64,000 bases of DNA, from the NCBI RefSeq assembly GCF_003030345.1, contig NZ_CP028158.1:4464001-4528000 (forward strand). The letters are read 5' to 3'. Made by a program: the position numbers and the translations under genes. The DNA comes from Plantactinospora sp. BC1 (GTDB lineage: Bacteria; Actinomycetota; Actinomycetes; Mycobacteriales; Micromonosporaceae). Below are positions 33,452 through 41,900 of this stretch, one piece after another. The notes beneath the pieces were generated by a model. It worked only from the letters and a program-made list of their open reading frames with translations. It made no database searches and had not been told where the DNA came from. The first letter of the stretch is position 1; every line of letters starts with the position of its first letter.

Positions 33452-33649
33452 CATCCGTGTCGACGCGGGTGGTGCCGAGGTCACGGAAGGTAGTAACGAA
33501 ACTGACATCCGTGGACAAACCAAGAGCTCGTCGGAGGTCGCTAGGCTGACGGACGTCATTGGTACGGTGCGGCTCGGGCAGGTGGCGGGCCGCCGGAGTA
33601 GCGGCAAGGGGTCGGGCCAGCACGGCCATGGGGAGGGGAGCGTGCCGTC

Positions 33650-33949
33650 GTGATCTTCAAAGCGGTTCGGGACGGGCGTCCCTACCCGGACCACGGGCTC
33701 ACGTTGAAGCAGTGGGCAGAGATCCCGCCACGCCCGCTGCGCCTCGACCAGCTCATCACGACCAAGCGGGAACTCGCGCTGGACAAGCTGCTCGCCGAGG
33801 ACTCCACCTTCTACGGCGACCTCTTCCCGCACGTCGTGCAGTGGAGCGGTGGTCTCTATCTGGAGGACGGGCTGCACCGGGCGCTGCGCGCCGCGCTCCA
33901 GCAGCGCAACCAGATCCACGCCCGGGTGCTGGTGCTGCCGGCCTCCTGA
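33650..33949 (+). CDS. Conserved actinobacterial hypothetical protein
   Basis: A 99-residue soluble protein, MIFKAVRDGRPYPDHGLTLK..., PLRLDQLITTKRELALDKLL, DGLHRALRAALQQRNQIHAR. I recognise it as widely conserved in actinobacteria without known function. The LYLEDGLHRALRA segment resembles the DGxHR motif of ParB-like nucleases, but the rest does not. It has been loosely annotated elsewhere as an antitoxin; no toxin gene is adjacent, so I do not adopt that. GTG start behind GGGGAGGGG. The 198-bp region upstream has a TAGGCT-type -10 and a duplicated CTGACATCCGTG. Confidence 0.7.
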   Translation: MIFKAVRDGRPYPDHGLTLKQWAEIPPRPLRLDQLITTKRELALDKLLAEDSTFYGDLFPHVVQWSGGLYLEDGLHRALRAALQQRNQIHARVLVLPAS

Positions 33950-33983
33950 GCCGGGCGGGGCCGCGCTGGCTAGGGTGGCGGTC

Positions 33984-35168
33984 ATGACCGAGGCAACGGC
34001 CGGGACACCCCCGCTCGACCTGCTCGACCTGGACGGTTCGCTGACCGAGGAGGACCGCCAGATCCGGTCCGTCGTGGGCCAGCTCGTGACGACCCGGGTA
34101 CGCCCGCACGTCGCCGGCTGGTACGAGACCGGCCAGGCCCCGGTGCGCGAGTTGGCCGTCGAGTTCGGCAGGCTCGGCCTGCTCGGCATGCACCTGACCG
34201 GGTACGGCTGCGCCGGTGCCTCGGCCGTCGCGTACGGGTTGGCCTGCCTGGAGCTGGAGGCCGGCGACTCGGGGGTCCGTTCGCTGGTCTCGGTGCAGGG
34301 ATCGCTGGCCATGTACGCCATCTGGCGGTACGGCTCCGAGGAGCAGAAGCAGCACTGGCTGCCCCGGATGGCGACCGGCGAGCTGATCGGCTGCTTCGGG
34401 TTGACCGAGCCGGACCACGGCTCCGATCCCGCCTCGATGACGACCCGGGCCCGCCGGGACGGCTCCGACTGGGTGTTGACCGGCGGCAAGATGTGGATCA
34501 CCAACGCGCCGGTCGCCGATCTCGCCGTCGTCTGGGCGCGTACCGACGAGGGGGTGCGCGGTTTCGTCGTACCCATGGCGACGCCCGGGGTGACGGCGCG
34601 GGAGATCCGGCACAAGATGTCGCTGCGCGCCTCCTCGACCGGGGAGATCGTGCTCGACGAGGTCCGGTTGCCGGCGGACGCCCTGCTGCCGGCCGCGACC
34701 GGGCTGCGGGCCCCGCTGAGCTGCCTGACCGAGGCGCGGTACGGCATCGTCTGGGGTGCGCTCGGCGCCGCCCGGGACTGCCTGCACGCCGCGCTCGACT
34801 ACGCGACCAGCCGGGAGCAGTTCGGCCGGCCGATCGCCGGCTTCCAGCTCACCCAGGCCAAGCTGGCCGACATGGCGGTCGAGTTGCAGAAGGGCTATCT
34901 GCTGGCGCTGCACCTGGGCCGGCTCGCCGACGCCGGCCGGCTGCGGCCGGAGCAGGTCAGCGTCGGCAAGCTGAACAACGTCCGGGAGGCGATCGCGATC
35001 GCCCGGCAGTGCCGGACCATCCTCGGCGCGAACGGCATCAGCGGGGAGTATCCGGTGCTCCGGCACGCCAACAACCTGGAGAGCGTGCTGACCTACGAGG
35101 GGACGTCCGAGATCCACCAGTTGGTGATCGGGCAGCGGCTCACCGGGCTCTCCGCGTTCGGCGGCTAG
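33984..35168 (+). CDS. gcdH: Acyl-CoA dehydrogenase, glutaryl-CoA dehydrogenase-like
   Basis: A 394-residue flavoprotein dehydrogenase. GCFGLTEPDHGSDPASM binds FAD and substrate, KMWITNAPVADLAVVWAR is the middle domain, and ANGISGEYPVLRHANNLESV followed by TYEGTSEIHQLVIG carries the catalytic Glu (TYEGT). This pattern, with NLESV and TYEGT, is that of glutaryl-CoA dehydrogenases, which also decarboxylate to crotonyl-CoA. Substrate specificity is inferred from motifs only. ATG 33984. It is 34 bp after the hypothetical gene and converges with the siderophore-binding protein gene (22 bp). Confidence 0.85.
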   Translation: MTEATAGTPPLDLLDLDGSLTEEDRQIRSVVGQLVTTRVRPHVAGWYETGQAPVRELAVEFGRLGLLGMHLTGYGCAGASAVAYGLACLELEAGDSGVRSLVSVQGSLAMYAIWRYGSEEQKQHWLPRMATGELIGCFGLTEPDHGSDPASMTTRARRDGSDWVLTGGKMWITNAPVADLAVVWARTDEGVRGFVVPMATPGVTAREIRHKMSLRASSTGEIVLDEVRLPADALLPAATGLRAPLSCLTEARYGIVWGALGAARDCLHAALDYATSREQFGRPIAGFQLTQAKLADMAVELQKGYLLALHLGRLADAGRLRPEQVSVGKLNNVREAIAIARQCRTILGANGISGEYPVLRHANNLESVLTYEGTSEIHQLVIGQRLTGLSAFGG

Positions 35169-35190
35169 CCCGGCGAGTTCCGGCTGGCGG

Positions 35191-36213
35191 TCAGGCCACC
35201 TTGCGGGCGGAGCGCAGCGCGGTGGCCAGCGTCTCCAGGGCGGCGGCGCTGCCGGCGTACGAGAACCGGGGCTCGCTGTTCCAGCCGACGATCTGGTTGG
35301 CCTTGACCGCCGGGAGTTGCTGCCAGGTGGGCTTGCCGGTCAGGTCCTTCGGCTGGAGCGTGGAGCTGCGGTTGTCCATCAGCAGCAGATCGGCCGGGTA
35401 CTTGTCGGCGTTCTCCCAGCTCAGGCTCTCGAAGTAGCCGCCGTCGTCGAGCTTGCCCGGCACGACGACGTCCACCCCGAGGGACTTGTAGTAGAGGATG
35501 TCGGAGTTGACGCCCGGGTTCGAGGCGTAGAAGAGGTCCTGTGCGGCGGAGCAGGCGAGCACCCGGATTCCGGGGTTCGCCGCCACCGCCTCCCTGATGC
35601 TCGCGGCGGCGGCCTCGAACCGGGCCTTCGCCTCGGTGACCTTCGACGCGTTCAGGTCGGCGCCGAGCGCGGCGGCGAGTTCGGCGTGCCGACCGATCAC
35701 CTTGTCCAGCGGGGCGCGGGAGGCGACCAGCGCCACGGTCGGGGCCAGCGGGACGATCTGGGCCTTGCTCTCGTCCGGCACGTACCAGAGCGAGTTCTTC
35801 TCGTACTCGTGCGTGACCAGCAGTTCGGGCTTGACCGAGGCGTACGTCTCGATGTTGAACTCGCCCCAGGTGTTGCCGATGACGGTCAGTCCGGCCACCG
35901 GCATCTCGCCGGCCTGCACGTCGGCGCTGCCGTCGGCGCGCTTCGTCGGGCCGAAGACGCCGACGAGCTGGTCGGTGACGCCGAAGTCGTACAGCGCGGC
36001 GGCGGTGCCGACGAACGCGACGACCCGGTCGGGCCGGCTCGCCGCGGTGGCGGTCTGCCCCCGGTCGTCGGTGAAGCTCCACGCGCCGTCGGATCCGCTG
36101 CTCTCCGTGCCGGGATCGTCGTCCTGGCCGCAGGCGCCGAGCAGGGCGGTGAGGCCGAGCGCGCCGGCCGCGCCGAGCAGGTTGCGGCGGGTGAACTGAC
36201 GGGGGTGCGGCAT
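35191..36213 (-). CDS. Iron-siderophore ABC transporter substrate-binding lipoprotein
   Basis: A 340-residue class-III binding protein for ferric-siderophores (FepB/FhuD-like). The signal RQFTRRNLLGAAGALGLTAL has a twin-arginine motif (TRRNL) and ends in LLGAC, a lipobox, so it is a Tat-type lipoprotein. SRPDRVVAFVGTAAALYDFG and VIGNTWGEFNIETYASVKPE match the family's first lobe; the long helix linker and LGVDVVVPGKLDDGGYF follow. ATG 36213 with AGGAGC upstream. A near-perfect iron box lies 75 bp upstream, so it should be repressed by DtxR/IdeR when iron is plentiful. No permease or ATPase genes are adjacent; it must work with a transporter elsewhere. Confidence 0.9.
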   Translation of the reverse strand: MPHPRQFTRRNLLGAAGALGLTALLGACGQDDDPGTESSGSDGAWSFTDDRGQTATAASRPDRVVAFVGTAAALYDFGVTDQLVGVFGPTKRADGSADVQAGEMPVAGLTVIGNTWGEFNIETYASVKPELLVTHEYEKNSLWYVPDESKAQIVPLAPTVALVASRAPLDKVIGRHAELAAALGADLNASKVTEAKARFEAAAASIREAVAANPGIRVLACSAAQDLFYASNPGVNSDILYYKSLGVDVVVPGKLDDGGYFESLSWENADKYPADLLLMDNRSSTLQPKDLTGKPTWQQLPAVKANQIVGWNSEPRFSYAGSAAALETLATALRSARKVA

Positions 36214-36287
36214 GGCGTGGTGCTCCTTGGCTGACCGCTGCGCACAGCGGAACTCTTCGGTCCGGGGCGATCTCTGATCGCCGGGCA

Positions 36288-36306
36288 TGAGGTTAGCCTG
36301 ACCTAA
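36288..36306 (-). promoter_or_regulatory. DtxR/IdeR iron box
   Basis: On the minus strand the 19-mer reads TTAGGTCAGGCTAACCTCA against the DtxR/IdeR consensus TTAGGTTAGSCTAACCTAA, a match at 17 of 19 positions. It lies 75 bp upstream of the siderophore-binding protein start, the normal location for iron-dependent repression. It faces only that gene; the divergent GH15 gene starts 159 bp away and could also be affected. Confidence 0.85.
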
Positions 36307-36464
36307 CTTGGAGTTGTCAAGTCGCGGGGGGTCCGCGTCGACGCCGCTGACCTGCCGGTTGACCCGGCACCGGCCCGAACGGACGGCACGGCGCGGCCCC
36401 GATACGCCGCTGCCACGGCGGGATCCGGCGGGATTAGAGCCGCCGGCCGGGGGTAGCCCGTGCC

Positions 36465-38264
36465 GTGGGGGCCGGAGGTATCTCGGAGCACGGGTTGCTG
36501 GCCGACGGGCGCAGCGCCGCGCTGGTCGACCGCTCCGGCTCGGTCAACTGGTGGTGCCCGGAGCGCTTCGACGCACCCTCGGTCTTCTGCCGGCTGCTCG
36601 ACGTCGCCGGCGGGCACTGGTGGATCCGGCCGGCCGGGCGCTTCGAGGTGCGGCGCAGCTACCTGCCCGACACCCTGGTGCTGCGCACCGTGTTCCGGAC
36701 CGAGCAGGGCGAGGTGTCGCTGACCGACGGGCTGCTGCTGGAGAACGGCGCCCGGGGACACGACATCGGGCGGCGGTCGCCCGGAGTCCTGGTCCGGGTG
36801 GTGGAGGGGCTCTCCGGGACGGTACCGATGGTGCTCTCCTACTCGCCCCGGTTCGAGTACGGCCGGCGGACCGCGTACCTGGTCTGGCAGGACGGCCAAC
36901 TCGTCGCCACCTCCGGGCCGACGACGCTGACGCTGACCGCCCCGATCCCGCTGACCGTGAACGAGTCCGAGGCGACGGCCAGGTTCACCGTCGGTGCCGG
37001 CCAGCGGGACAGCTACGTCCTCGCCTACCGGCCCACCTTCCACGAGATGCCGTCGCACCCGGTCGACGACGCGGACGCCTTCGGCGACACGGTGCAGGGC
37101 TGGCGGTCCTGGGCCGCCCACCACGACTACCAGGGGCGCTATCCCGAGCTGGTCCGGCGCAACGCCCTGGTGTTGCAGGGCCTCACCTACGCGCCGAGCG
37201 GTGCGGTGGTGGCCGCCGCGACCACCTCGCTGCCGGAGAAGCTCGGCGGCGACCGCAACTACGACTACCGCTACGCCTGGCTGCGCGACTTCAGCCTGAC
37301 CCTGCGGGCGCTCTGGGTCGCGGCCTGCCCGACGGAGGCGAACCGGCTCTTCGGCTGGGTCGCCTCGGCGGTCGGCCGGATCGACGGCCAGCCGGTACCG
37401 ATCATGTTCGGCGTCGAGGGGGAGCGGGACCTGACCGAGCGCCGGATCGAGACACTGCGCGGGTACGCCGACAGCAGGCCGGTCTGGGTCGGCAACGAGG
37501 CGTGGCGGCAGCGTCAGCTCGACGTACCGGGCGAACTGCTGGACGCGGCCTGGCGGCTGCGGGACTACCTCGACCCGATGGGTGCGGAGGTACGCGACCT
37601 GCTGCGCAGCCTCGCCGACCAGACGGTGCGGAGGTGGCGGGAGCCGGACGCCGGGATGTGGGAGGCCCGGGACGCCGCCCGGCACTACGTGTCGTCCAAG
37701 GTGGGCTGCTGGGTGGCGCTGGACCGGGCGGTACGGTTCGGCGCCCGGCTGGGCGACTCCGACGACCTGACCCGCTGGGCGGCGGCCCGGGACGAGATCC
37801 GGGAGACCGTACTCCGGGAGGCCTGGAACGCCGAGGTCGGCGCCTACACCGGCGCCTTCGGCTCGGACCAGCTCGACGCCAGCGTGCTGCTGATGCCGGT
37901 CGCCGGCTTCCTGCCCGCCACCGACGCGCGGATGCGGGCCACCATCCGGCTGGTCGAGGAGCGGCTCTCCCGAGGCGGCCTGGTCCGGCGCTGGGCCGGC
38001 GACCCGGCGGCGTTCACGATCTGCTCCTTCTGGCTGGTGCAGTGTCTGGTGCTGGCCGGCGAGCGGGACCGGGCGGCGGCGATCTTCGAGAACGTGGCGG
38101 GCGTCGCCAACGACCTCGGGCTGCTGGCCGAGCAGGTCGACCCGCACACCGGCGAGCAGCTCGGGAACTTTCCACAGGCGTTCTCGCACATCGGGCTGAT
38201 CGGTGCGGCCTGGGAACTCACCACCGCCTCAGCCGAGGCGATGCCGGCAGGGGGAGGAAGCTGA
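36465..38264 (+). CDS. Glycoside hydrolase family 15 protein (glucoamylase or trehalase type)
   Basis: A 599-residue cytoplasmic GH15 enzyme. The N-terminal beta domain starts ISEHGLLADGRSAALVDRSG. The (alpha/alpha)6 catalytic domain contains GGDRNYDYRYAWLRDFSLTL with the substrate-binding RDF, a catalytic Glu expected near WVGNEAWRQRQLDVPGELLD, and the end motif EQVDPHTGEQLGNFPQAFSH carrying the second Glu (GEQLGNFPQA). In actinobacteria such proteins are often trehalases; glucoamylase activity is the alternative. No signal peptide. GTG start. Its stop overlaps the next SDR's ATG (TGATG), so the genes are coupled. Confidence 0.88.
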   Translation: MGAGGISEHGLLADGRSAALVDRSGSVNWWCPERFDAPSVFCRLLDVAGGHWWIRPAGRFEVRRSYLPDTLVLRTVFRTEQGEVSLTDGLLLENGARGHDIGRRSPGVLVRVVEGLSGTVPMVLSYSPRFEYGRRTAYLVWQDGQLVATSGPTTLTLTAPIPLTVNESEATARFTVGAGQRDSYVLAYRPTFHEMPSHPVDDADAFGDTVQGWRSWAAHHDYQGRYPELVRRNALVLQGLTYAPSGAVVAAATTSLPEKLGGDRNYDYRYAWLRDFSLTLRALWVAACPTEANRLFGWVASAVGRIDGQPVPIMFGVEGERDLTERRIETLRGYADSRPVWVGNEAWRQRQLDVPGELLDAAWRLRDYLDPMGAEVRDLLRSLADQTVRRWREPDAGMWEARDAARHYVSSKVGCWVALDRAVRFGARLGDSDDLTRWAAARDEIRETVLREAWNAEVGAYTGAFGSDQLDASVLLMPVAGFLPATDARMRATIRLVEERLSRGGLVRRWAGDPAAFTICSFWLVQCLVLAGERDRAAAIFENVAGVANDLGLLAEQVDPHTGEQLGNFPQAFSHIGLIGAAWELTTASAEAMPAGGGS

Positions 38265-39043
38265 TGACTGGACGGCTCGAAGGAACCACTGCGCTGATCA
38301 CGGGATCGGATTCCGGGATCGGTCAGGCCACCGCGATCGAGTTCGCCAGGGAGGGCGCCGACGTGGTGGTGCACTACCTGCACGACCACGACGGCGCGCA
38401 ACACACCCGGGAACAGGTGGAACAGGCCGGCCGGCGGGCCGTCGTGGTGCGCGGCGACATCAGCGAGGAGGACCAGGTGGAGGCGATGTTCGACACCGCG
38501 CTGGCCGAGTTCGACGAGCTGAACGTGCTGATCAACGACGCCGGGGTGGACGCCTCGGGCATCCCCGTGATCGACCTGGACACCGAGACCTGGGACCGGG
38601 CCATCCGGGTCAACGTCTACGGGGCGTTCTTCTGCTCGCGACGGTTCGCCCGGCACCGCCGGGACCGGGGCGGCAAGGGCAAGATCATCAACATCACCTC
38701 GATCCACCAGGAGGTGGCCCGGGCCGGCGGCTCGGACTACGACACCAGCAAGGGCGCGCTGCTCAACCTCGCCAAGAGCATGGCGCTGGAACTCGCACCG
38801 ATGGGGATCAACGTCAACAACATCGGACCGGGCATGGTGCTCACCCCGTTCAACCAGCGGGCGATCGACGACCCGAAGTACCTGGAGGAGCAGGTGCAGA
38901 GCATCCCGTTCAAGCGGGCCGCGGAGCCGGTCGAAATCGGTCGGCTCGCGGTCTTCCTGGCCAGCTCCGACGCCGACTACGTCACCGGGTCGACGTACTT
39001 CATGGACGGCGGCCTGATGCAGAACCAGGGTCAGGGGGCCTGA
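38264..39043 (+). CDS. SDR-family oxidoreductase, glucose dehydrogenase-like
   Basis: A 259-residue classical SDR. TGSDSGIG binds NAD(P) (residues 14-21). The NNAG motif reads NDAG (INDAGVDASG), and the catalytic Ser is in INITSIHQE with the YDTSKGAL Tyr/Lys. The C-terminus GSTYFMDGGLMQNQG is typical of glucose/sugar dehydrogenases. The Asn-to-Asp change in NNAG is unusual but is known in some active members. ATG overlaps the GH15 stop by one base. Working after a trehalase or glucoamylase, it may oxidise the released sugar; that is inference. Confidence 0.88.
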   Translation: MTGRLEGTTALITGSDSGIGQATAIEFAREGADVVVHYLHDHDGAQHTREQVEQAGRRAVVVRGDISEEDQVEAMFDTALAEFDELNVLINDAGVDASGIPVIDLDTETWDRAIRVNVYGAFFCSRRFARHRRDRGGKGKIINITSIHQEVARAGGSDYDTSKGALLNLAKSMALELAPMGINVNNIGPGMVLTPFNQRAIDDPKYLEEQVQSIPFKRAAEPVEIGRLAVFLASSDADYVTGSTYFMDGGLMQNQGQGA

Positions 39044-39071
39044 CCAGACAGCGAAGCCGGAAGGAGAAGCC

Positions 39072-39839
39072 GTGTCCCGCTATCCACACACGATCGTCCC
39101 GATCGACCACGTCGAACCCTGTGGCCGGCGGATCCGCGCCCTGCTCAACGGCGAGTGGGTGTTCGACACGAGCAACGCCCGGTACGTCTGGGAGGAGCCG
39201 CACTATCCGCACTACTACATCCCGCTCGCCGACGTACGCCAGGAGCTGCTGGTCGACGAGCAGGACGTCCAGCAGTACCCCGCGGGTACCGCCCGGCAGT
39301 ACGGCCTCCGGGTGGGCGAGCGCTACCACCCGGGCTGCATACGGGTGCACACCGACAGGTCCGTCGACGGGCTGGCCGACATGGTGCGCTTTCAGTGGGA
39401 CGCCCTGGACACCTGGTTCGAGGAGGACGAGGAGATCTTCCTGCACCCGCGCGACCCGTACACCCGGGTGGACGCGCTGCGGTCGACCCGGCGGGTACGG
39501 GTCGAGATCGACGGCGAGGTGCTGGCCGAGTCGGGCTCGCCGGTGCTGGTCTTCGAGACGGGCGTGCCCACCCGCTACTACCTGAACCGGGCCGAGGTGG
39601 ACCTCGGCCGGCTGATCCCCACCGAGACCGTGACCGCCTGCCCCTACAAGGGCCGGACCAGCAACTACTGGTCGGTCCGGATCGGCGACACCACGCACAA
39701 CGACGTGGCCTGGGCGTACGACTTCCCCAGCCACCTGATGCAGCCGATCGCCGGGATGGTGGCGTTCTTCAACGAGAAGGCCGACATCTTCGTCAACGGT
39801 GAGGCGGTGCCCCGGCCGAACACCCGCTGGTCGCGGTAG
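39072..39839 (+). CDS. DUF427 protein with two tandem domains
   Basis: A 255-residue protein containing two DUF427 modules. The first includes RIRALLNGEWVFDTSNARYV and HYPHYYIPLADVRQELL. The second has VRVEIDGEVLAESGSPVLVF and PTRYYLNRAEVDLGRLIPTE, then TACPYKGRTSNYWSV and VAWAYDFPSHLMQPIAGMVA. These blocks are diagnostic for the family, whose function is not established. GTG start 28 bp after the SDR, GGAGAAG upstream. Part of the GH15-SDR cluster. Confidence 0.88.
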   Translation: MSRYPHTIVPIDHVEPCGRRIRALLNGEWVFDTSNARYVWEEPHYPHYYIPLADVRQELLVDEQDVQQYPAGTARQYGLRVGERYHPGCIRVHTDRSVDGLADMVRFQWDALDTWFEEDEEIFLHPRDPYTRVDALRSTRRVRVEIDGEVLAESGSPVLVFETGVPTRYYLNRAEVDLGRLIPTETVTACPYKGRTSNYWSVRIGDTTHNDVAWAYDFPSHLMQPIAGMVAFFNEKADIFVNGEAVPRPNTRWSR

Positions 39840-39849
39840 GGCCACCGGG

Positions 39850-40278
39850 TTGCCCGAGGAGCTGCTGGCCCGCGTCGTCCAGGTGCTGGTCACCGTCGTC
39901 GAGGCGGTGGGGGCGGCAGTGATCTTCGTCGGCGCCGTCTGGACCGCCGGCCGGTTCGTGGTGGCCGGGATCCGTCACCGGTCGGCCGCGGTCTTCACCC
40001 CGATCCGGCTGTCGCTGGGCCGGTTCCTCACCCTGGGGCTGGAGTTCCAGCTCGCCGCCGACATCCTGCGTACCGCCGTCTCGCCGACCTTCGGACAGCT
40101 CGGCCGGCTGGCCGCGATCGCCACCATCCGGACGGCGCTGAACTATTTCCTCGGCCGGGAGATCCGGCAGGAACAGCGGCAGCTCGGCACCTCGGACGGC
40201 CCGCCGGCCGACCGGAGCGGACCGGCCGCCGGCGCCCCGTCCGCCGACCCGGCCGGCGAGGGGGACGGACGGCGGTGA
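39850..40278 (+). CDS. DUF1622 membrane protein
   Basis: A 142-residue membrane protein. A TTG start at 39850 (LPEELLARVVQVLVTVVEAV) is inferred because the family begins here. The helices are VVEAVGAAVIFVGAVW and the segment around FTPIRLSLGRFLTLGLEFQL, followed by ADILRTAVSPTFGQLGRLAA and AIATIRTALNYFLGREI, the DUF1622 core. The acidic Pro-rich tail is probably cytoplasmic. It overlaps the next gene by 4 bp (GTGA). Confidence 0.75.
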   Translation: MPEELLARVVQVLVTVVEAVGAAVIFVGAVWTAGRFVVAGIRHRSAAVFTPIRLSLGRFLTLGLEFQLAADILRTAVSPTFGQLGRLAAIATIRTALNYFLGREIRQEQRQLGTSDGPPADRSGPAAGAPSADPAGEGDGRR

Positions 40279-40610
40279 GAAATCTGGGCACCCTGCTCAC
40301 CGCGCTCGCCCTGCTGGCGGCCGTGGTGACCCTGCTGACCACCCGGTCCTGGCGTACGGCGCTGCGGGTGCTGCTCGACCTGCTGGTGGCGGCCGGCCTG
40401 ATCCGGCTGGCCACCCTGGAGAGCTGGACCGATCTCGCCGGTGCCGCGATCGTCATCGCGCTCCGTCAGCTCGTCTCGGCGGCCCTGCTCGGCTCCGGCC
40501 GGCCCGGCGACGGGGCCGGACCGGCCGGAGCCCGGGTGGTGGTGGGATGGTCGAGGGTGAGGTGGCCGGGAACGGGTACGGGCCGGACCCGTTCCCGACC
40601 GACCTCCTAG
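40275..40610 (+). CDS. Small membrane protein
   Basis: A 111-residue protein with about three helices (LLTALALLAAVVTLLTT, LRVLLDLLVAAGLIRLA, AAIVIALRQLVSAALLG) and a basic Gly/Arg-rich tail. GTG start overlaps the DUF1622 stop (GTGA), so the two are coupled. I recognise no named family, although such proteins commonly pair with DUF1622. Its stop codon is shared with that of the convergent xylanase gene in CTAG. Confidence 0.6.
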   Translation: MRNLGTLLTALALLAAVVTLLTTRSWRTALRVLLDLLVAAGLIRLATLESWTDLAGAAIVIALRQLVSAALLGSGRPGDGAGPAGARVVVGWSRVRWPGTGTGRTRSRPTS

Positions 40611-41767
40611 AAGCCGCGCCTGCTGTTCGGGTCCGAGGCGACGGCGAGTACCTGCTGGAGACCCCGGTAGGCGGCCTTGGGCTGGAGGTTCTCGTCCAGC
40701 GGGGTGGCCGAGCCCTGGCCCTCGAAGAAGCCGGGAACCCAGGAGTACTTGTCGGTGAAGCCCCACACCGTGAACATCACGCAGCGCGGGGTGAGCAGGC
40801 AGGCCTGGAGCAGGGTGTTGAAGCTACCCACCTGACCGGCCTCCTTGTAGGTGTCGACCGGCAGGAAGAACCGCACGTCGACCTCGGTGAACGCGGTCTC
40901 CAGGCCGAGCCTGTCGAAGCGGGCCAGGTTCTGCGGGGCGTCGATCGGCAGCGGGTACTGGAGGTCGAGGTGACCCTGGAAACCCATGCCGTGCAGCGGC
41001 ACCCGCTGCTTGCGGAGCTGCTTGGCCAGCTCGTAGTAGGCGGTGCTCTTCGGGTTGATGTTGTCGATCGCGTAGTCGTTGAGGAAGAGCTTGGCCCTCG
41101 GGTCGGCGGCGTGCGCCCAGCGCAGCGCGTCGGCGATGTAGTTCGGGCCGAGGTGCTGGCGGAAGATGGTGTCCCGGAGCACCGGGGCGTCGCCGTCGGT
41201 GAACGCCTCGTTGACCACGTCCCAGGCCCGGACCTTGCCCCGGAAGTGCTTCACCACGGTGGTGATGTGGTTGCGCACGATCTCACGCAGCTCGGCGGAG
41301 TCGATCGAGCCGTCGGCGACGCCGTCGGTCAGCCAGGCGGGGGCCTGACTGTGCCAGAGCAGCGTGTGGCCGTGCACCTTCTGTCCGTTGCGCCGGGCGA
41401 ACTCGATCAGCTCGTCGGCCGGGCCCCAGTTGTACTGGCCCCGGGTCGGCTCCAGCTCGGCCCACTTCATGACGTTCTCGGCGGTGACCGCGGAGAACTC
41501 CCGGGCCGCCCGCTCCCGGTACGGCGCGTCGGTGGCCAGCGCGTTCATGTCGATCGCGGTACCGATGCCCAGGCCGTGTTTCCTGGCCAGTACCCGCAGC
41601 GGAAGGTCCGTGGACGTCCCACCGGGTACGTGTGCGGCGGAGCCGCCCTTGGTCGCAACGGCGTTGATCGGCGCCTGGGTCGGGGCGGCGGTGGCGGTCG
41701 ACGGCCCGACCGTGTAGAGGGCGCCGGCCGCGAGCACGCCGACCAGGGCTATCCGAAGTTTTCTCAT
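40607..41767 (-). CDS. Secreted GH10 endo-1,4-beta-xylanase
   Basis: A 386-residue secreted enzyme that cleaves xylan. The signal peptide is MRKLRIALVGVLAAGALYTV followed by STATAAP with a likely signal-peptidase cut after ATA. The GH10 barrel shows AEFSAVTAENVMKW-like (REFSAVTAENVMKWAELEP), HTLLWHSQAPAWL, the acid/base Glu in WDVVNEAFTD, and the nucleophile Glu in LETAFTEVDVRF. There is no carbohydrate-binding module; single-domain. ATG start. Two palindromes lie 90-150 bp upstream, likely regulator sites. The upstream neighbour on the same strand is a sigma/solute-binding operon that may control sugar-related genes. Confidence 0.93.
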   Translation of the reverse strand: MRKLRIALVGVLAAGALYTVGPSTATAAPTQAPINAVATKGGSAAHVPGGTSTDLPLRVLARKHGLGIGTAIDMNALATDAPYRERAAREFSAVTAENVMKWAELEPTRGQYNWGPADELIEFARRNGQKVHGHTLLWHSQAPAWLTDGVADGSIDSAELREIVRNHITTVVKHFRGKVRAWDVVNEAFTDGDAPVLRDTIFRQHLGPNYIADALRWAHAADPRAKLFLNDYAIDNINPKSTAYYELAKQLRKQRVPLHGMGFQGHLDLQYPLPIDAPQNLARFDRLGLETAFTEVDVRFFLPVDTYKEAGQVGSFNTLLQACLLTPRCVMFTVWGFTDKYSWVPGFFEGQGSATPLDENLQPKAAYRGLQQVLAVASDPNSRRGF

Positions 41768-41858
41768 CGAAGCAAGGCCTCCAGGGTGTGGTTCTCCGTC
41801 AGCCGCCGGTCGGAACCGGCGGGGAGCGGCGCGCAGGGGACGGATGCGCGTCGATCGC

Positions 41859-41879
41859 TACCCGAACGCGGTTCGGGTA
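41859..41879. promoter_or_regulatory. Candidate operator: 9-bp inverted repeat upstream of the xylanase
   Basis: TACCCGAAC (41859-41867) and GTTCGGGTA (41871-41879) form a perfect inverted repeat around GCG. It lies ~92 bp upstream of the xylanase start. It may bind a LacI-type sugar repressor, or act as a terminator hairpin for the sigma operon, though no T run follows on the minus strand. Confidence 0.5.
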
Positions 41880-41900
41880 CAAATTTGCTGCCGGGCACAC

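Noticed and set aside
33650-33949. Antitoxin of a toxin-antitoxin pair
   Set aside because: No toxin-like partner overlaps or adjoins; the neighbour is an acyl-CoA dehydrogenase. The protein is a stand-alone conserved hypothetical.
31595-34747. 1050-codon minus-strand open frame
   Set aside because: Antisense of the epimerase, nitroreductase and dehydrogenase genes, with no family resemblance.
35191-36213. Siderophore biosynthesis cluster
   Set aside because: Only the binding protein and its iron box are present; no biosynthetic, permease or ATPase genes accompany it.
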